Shown: positions 62,251 to 64,000 of the stretch, piece by piece
Layout: the number at the start of each line of letters is the position of its first letter
How positions within the stretch are numbered: the stretch's first letter is position 1
Assembly (NCBI RefSeq): GCF_026191915.1
Contig: NZ_JAIMBY010000007.1
Coordinates: 1 to 64,000, forward strand
Direction of reading: 5' to 3'
DNA length: 64,000 bases
Source of the DNA: Acidiphilium sp. PA
GTDB taxonomy: Bacteria > Pseudomonadota > Alphaproteobacteria > Acetobacterales > Acetobacteraceae
Position numbers and translations under genes: made by a program
The notes under the pieces: model-generated
Told to the model about the DNA's origin: nothing
Databases searched by the model: none
Seen by the model: only the letters and a program-made list of their open reading frames with translations

Positions 62251-64000
62251 ATGGTGGCCTCGACCATGGGTGTGAAACTGGACGAGGATATTCGCGCCCG
62301 GCTGCGTCGCATCGCCGAGGCGCAGGGTCGGACGCCGCATCATCTGATGAAGCAGGTGATCATGGCGGGTCTGGAGCGGCTGGAACGTGGTGAGGCGCTC
62401 GATGCCGGGCCGGCAAGCGTGAGGTTTCTGGATTTCGCGCAGGACGTGCGGCCGCAGACCGTGCTGCGCGCCGCCATTACCGCGGCTTATCGCCGGCCGG
62501 AACCCGAAGCGGTGGCCGCGCTGATCGATGCCGCGACGCTGAGCCCCGCACGGGCAGCACAGGCGCAGCACACGGCACGTAGCCTGGTGACCACGCTGCG
62601 CGCGCGGCGCAGTGCCGGCCTGGTCGAGACGCTGTTGCAGGAATACGCGCTGTCGAGCCAGGAAGGCGTCGCGTTGATGTGCCTGGCGGAGGCGCTGCTG
62701 CGGATTCCCGATGCGGCGACGCGTGATCGGCTGATCCGCGACAAGATCGGCGGCGGCAACTGGCACACACATATCGGCGAAAGCCCGTCGCTGTTCGTCA
62801 ATGCCGCGACCTGGGGCTTGTTGTTGACCGGCAAGCTCACCGCGACCGCCAGCGAAACCGGCCTGGGTTCGGCGCTGAGCCGGCTGCTGGCGCGCGGTGG
62901 CGAGCCGATCGTGCGGCACGGGGTGAACATCGCGATGCGGCTGATGGGCGAGCAATTCGTGATGGGCCAGACCATCGCCGAAGCGCTCGCCAATGCGCGC
63001 AAGCGCGAGGCGCGCGGGTTCTTATATTCGTACGACATGCTGGGCGAAGCCGCGCTGACGGCGGCGGATGCCGCGCGCTACTACCGGGATTACGAACAGG
63101 CGATCCACGCGATCGGCGTGGCCGCCGGCGGCCGGGGGCTGTATCGCGGGCCGGGCATTTCGATCAAGCTTTCGGCGCTGCATCCGCGGTATGTCAGGGC
63201 GCAGCGCGCGCGGGTGATGACCGAACTCGGGCCAAGGCTCGCGGCGCTGGCGCTGCTGGCGCGGCGCTATGACATCGGCCTGAACATCGACGCCGAAGAG
63301 GCCGACCGGCTCGATCTTTCGCTCGACCTGCTCGAGATGCTGTGTTTCGAGCGCGGGCTTGCCGGCTGGAACGGCATCGGGTTCGTGGTGCAGGCGTATC
63401 AGAAGCGCGCCCCTTTCGTGATCGATCATCTGATCGATCTCGCACGCCGGAGCGGCCACCGGCTGATGGTGCGGCTGGTCAAGGGGGCTTATTGGGATTC
63501 CGAGATCAAGCGGGCGCAGGTGGAGGGGCTGGAGGATTTTCCGGTCTATACCCGCAAGGTCCATACCGATCTTTCCTACCTTGCCTGCGCGCGCAGGATG
63601 CTGGGCGCGGCCAGCGACATCTTTCCGCAGTTCGCGACGCATAATGCGCTGACGCTCGCCAGCATTCACGCGATGGCGGGCGGTGATTTCACGATCGGCC
63701 AGTACGAGTTCCAGTGCCTGCACGGCATGGGCGAGGCGCTGTATGACGAGGTCGTCGGGGCCGGGAAACTCGGCGTGCCGTGCCGGATCTATGCGCCGGT
63801 CGGCACCCATGAGACGCTGCTCGCCTATCTGGTACGCCGCCTGCTGGAAAACGGCGCCAACACATCGTTTGTCAACAAACTCGCCGATCAGCGGGTGCGG
63901 ATCGAGGACCTGCTTGCCGACCCGGTGGCGCAGGCGCGGCAGATCGTGCCGCTTGGTTCGCCACACGATAAAATCGCCGCCCCCGGGGCGTTGTTCGGCA
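62251..64000 (+). CDS. putA: Bifunctional proline dehydrogenase/P5C dehydrogenase PutA (truncated by window end)
   Basis: The frame stays open from ATG 62251 (or ATG 62266) to the window edge, giving the first 583 residues. Residues 6-45 form a ribbon-helix-helix (GVKLDEDIRARLRRIAEAQGRTPHHLMKQVIMAGLERLE), the autorepressor domain of trifunctional PutA. The proline dehydrogenase barrel follows, with EALLRIPDAATRDRLIRDK, ISIKLSALHPRY, NIDAEEADRLDLSLDLLE and RLVKGAYWDSEIKRAQ, then FATHNALT, YEFQCLHGMGEALYD and RIYAPVGTHETLLAYLVRRLLENGANTSF. The aldehyde dehydrogenase half should lie beyond 64,000. It oxidises proline to glutamate at the inner membrane. Confidence 0.95.
   Translation, partial: MVASTMGVKLDEDIRARLRRIAEAQGRTPHHLMKQVIMAGLERLERGEALDAGPASVRFLDFAQDVRPQTVLRAAITAAYRRPEPEAVAALIDAATLSPARAAQAQHTARSLVTTLRARRSAGLVETLLQEYALSSQEGVALMCLAEALLRIPDAATRDRLIRDKIGGGNWHTHIGESPSLFVNAATWGLLLTGKLTATASETGLGSALSRLLARGGEPIVRHGVNIAMRLMGEQFVMGQTIAEALANARKREARGFLYSYDMLGEAALTAADAARYYRDYEQAIHAIGVAAGGRGLYRGPGISIKLSALHPRYVRAQRARVMTELGPRLAALALLARRYDIGLNIDAEEADRLDLSLDLLEMLCFERGLAGWNGIGFVVQAYQKRAPFVIDHLIDLARRSGHRLMVRLVKGAYWDSEIKRAQVEGLEDFPVYTRKVHTDLSYLACARRMLGAASDIFPQFATHNALTLASIHAMAGGDFTIGQYEFQCLHGMGEALYDEVVGAGKLGVPCRIYAPVGTHETLLAYLVRRLLENGANTSFVNKLADQRVRIEDLLADPVAQARQIVPLGSPHDKIAAPGALFG

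Overview
This 64 kb window is chromosomal DNA of high G+C content (my visual estimate is about two thirds G+C). It most likely comes from an alphaproteobacterium of the Acetobacteraceae (Acidiphilium-like). The clues are an oxygen-dependent cobalamin pathway with BluB, a hopanoid exporter (HpnN), a PutA with an N-terminal ribbon-helix-helix domain, and many T/A-rich hairpin repeats of a kind I associate from memory with that family. The family assignment is inference; alphaproteobacterial origin is safer.

Layout. (1) 1-5.5 kb: an AT-rich island with a small caspase-like gene, then nrdA, an aspartate aminotransferase, tRNA-Gln and an enoyl-CoA hydratase. (2) 5.5-10.2 kb: late cobalamin genes cobC, cbiB, cobQ, cobO and cobP; cobP appears to start at ATT. 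(3) 10.4-16 kb: accessory genes, namely a GT61 glycosyltransferase, a GNAT acetyltransferase and a large single-chain restriction-modification protein whose specificity region has foreign base composition. (4) 16.3-34.3 kb: a cobalamin riboswitch and the main corrin gene set (DUF1636 protein, cobW, cobN, cobG, cobH, cobI, cobJ, cobK, cobL, cobE, cobM, cbiD, cobA, cobB, cobT, cobS, an alpha-ribazole phosphatase and bluB). (5) 34.3-37.2 kb: a SOUL-family lipoprotein and a divergent CoA-transferase/CitE-like lyase pair. (6) 37.4-47.2 kb: a seven-gene guanidine assimilation operon on the minus strand behind a sigma-54-like promoter and a guanidine-I riboswitch. (7) 47.7-52.1 kb: a plus-strand module with a biuret hydrolase-like enzyme, an NCS2 permease and AtzG, AtzE and AtzH homologues. 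(8) 52.1-64 kb: ilvD, a ribbon-helix-helix protein, hpnN, a TAXI binding protein, proline iminopeptidase, two surface-polysaccharide genes and the first half of putA.

How the genes work together. The two cobalamin blocks together encode almost the whole route from uroporphyrinogen III to adenosylcobalamin, including the lower ligand. CobG marks the aerobic route, but the C1 methylation/ring-contraction step is represented by CbiD and no cobF is present. The cobaltochelatase partners CobS/CobT and the reductase CobR are not here. The nitrogen region imports and carboxylates guanidine, deiminates carboxyguanidine and ends at allophanate. The neighbouring biuret and AtzE/AtzH enzymes can feed the same intermediate, so both modules share the single allophanate hydrolase.

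The window also carries a dispersed family of about 130 bp intergenic elements built from two inverted T/A-rich arms. They sit between divergent, tandem and convergent genes alike, so they are not just terminators.
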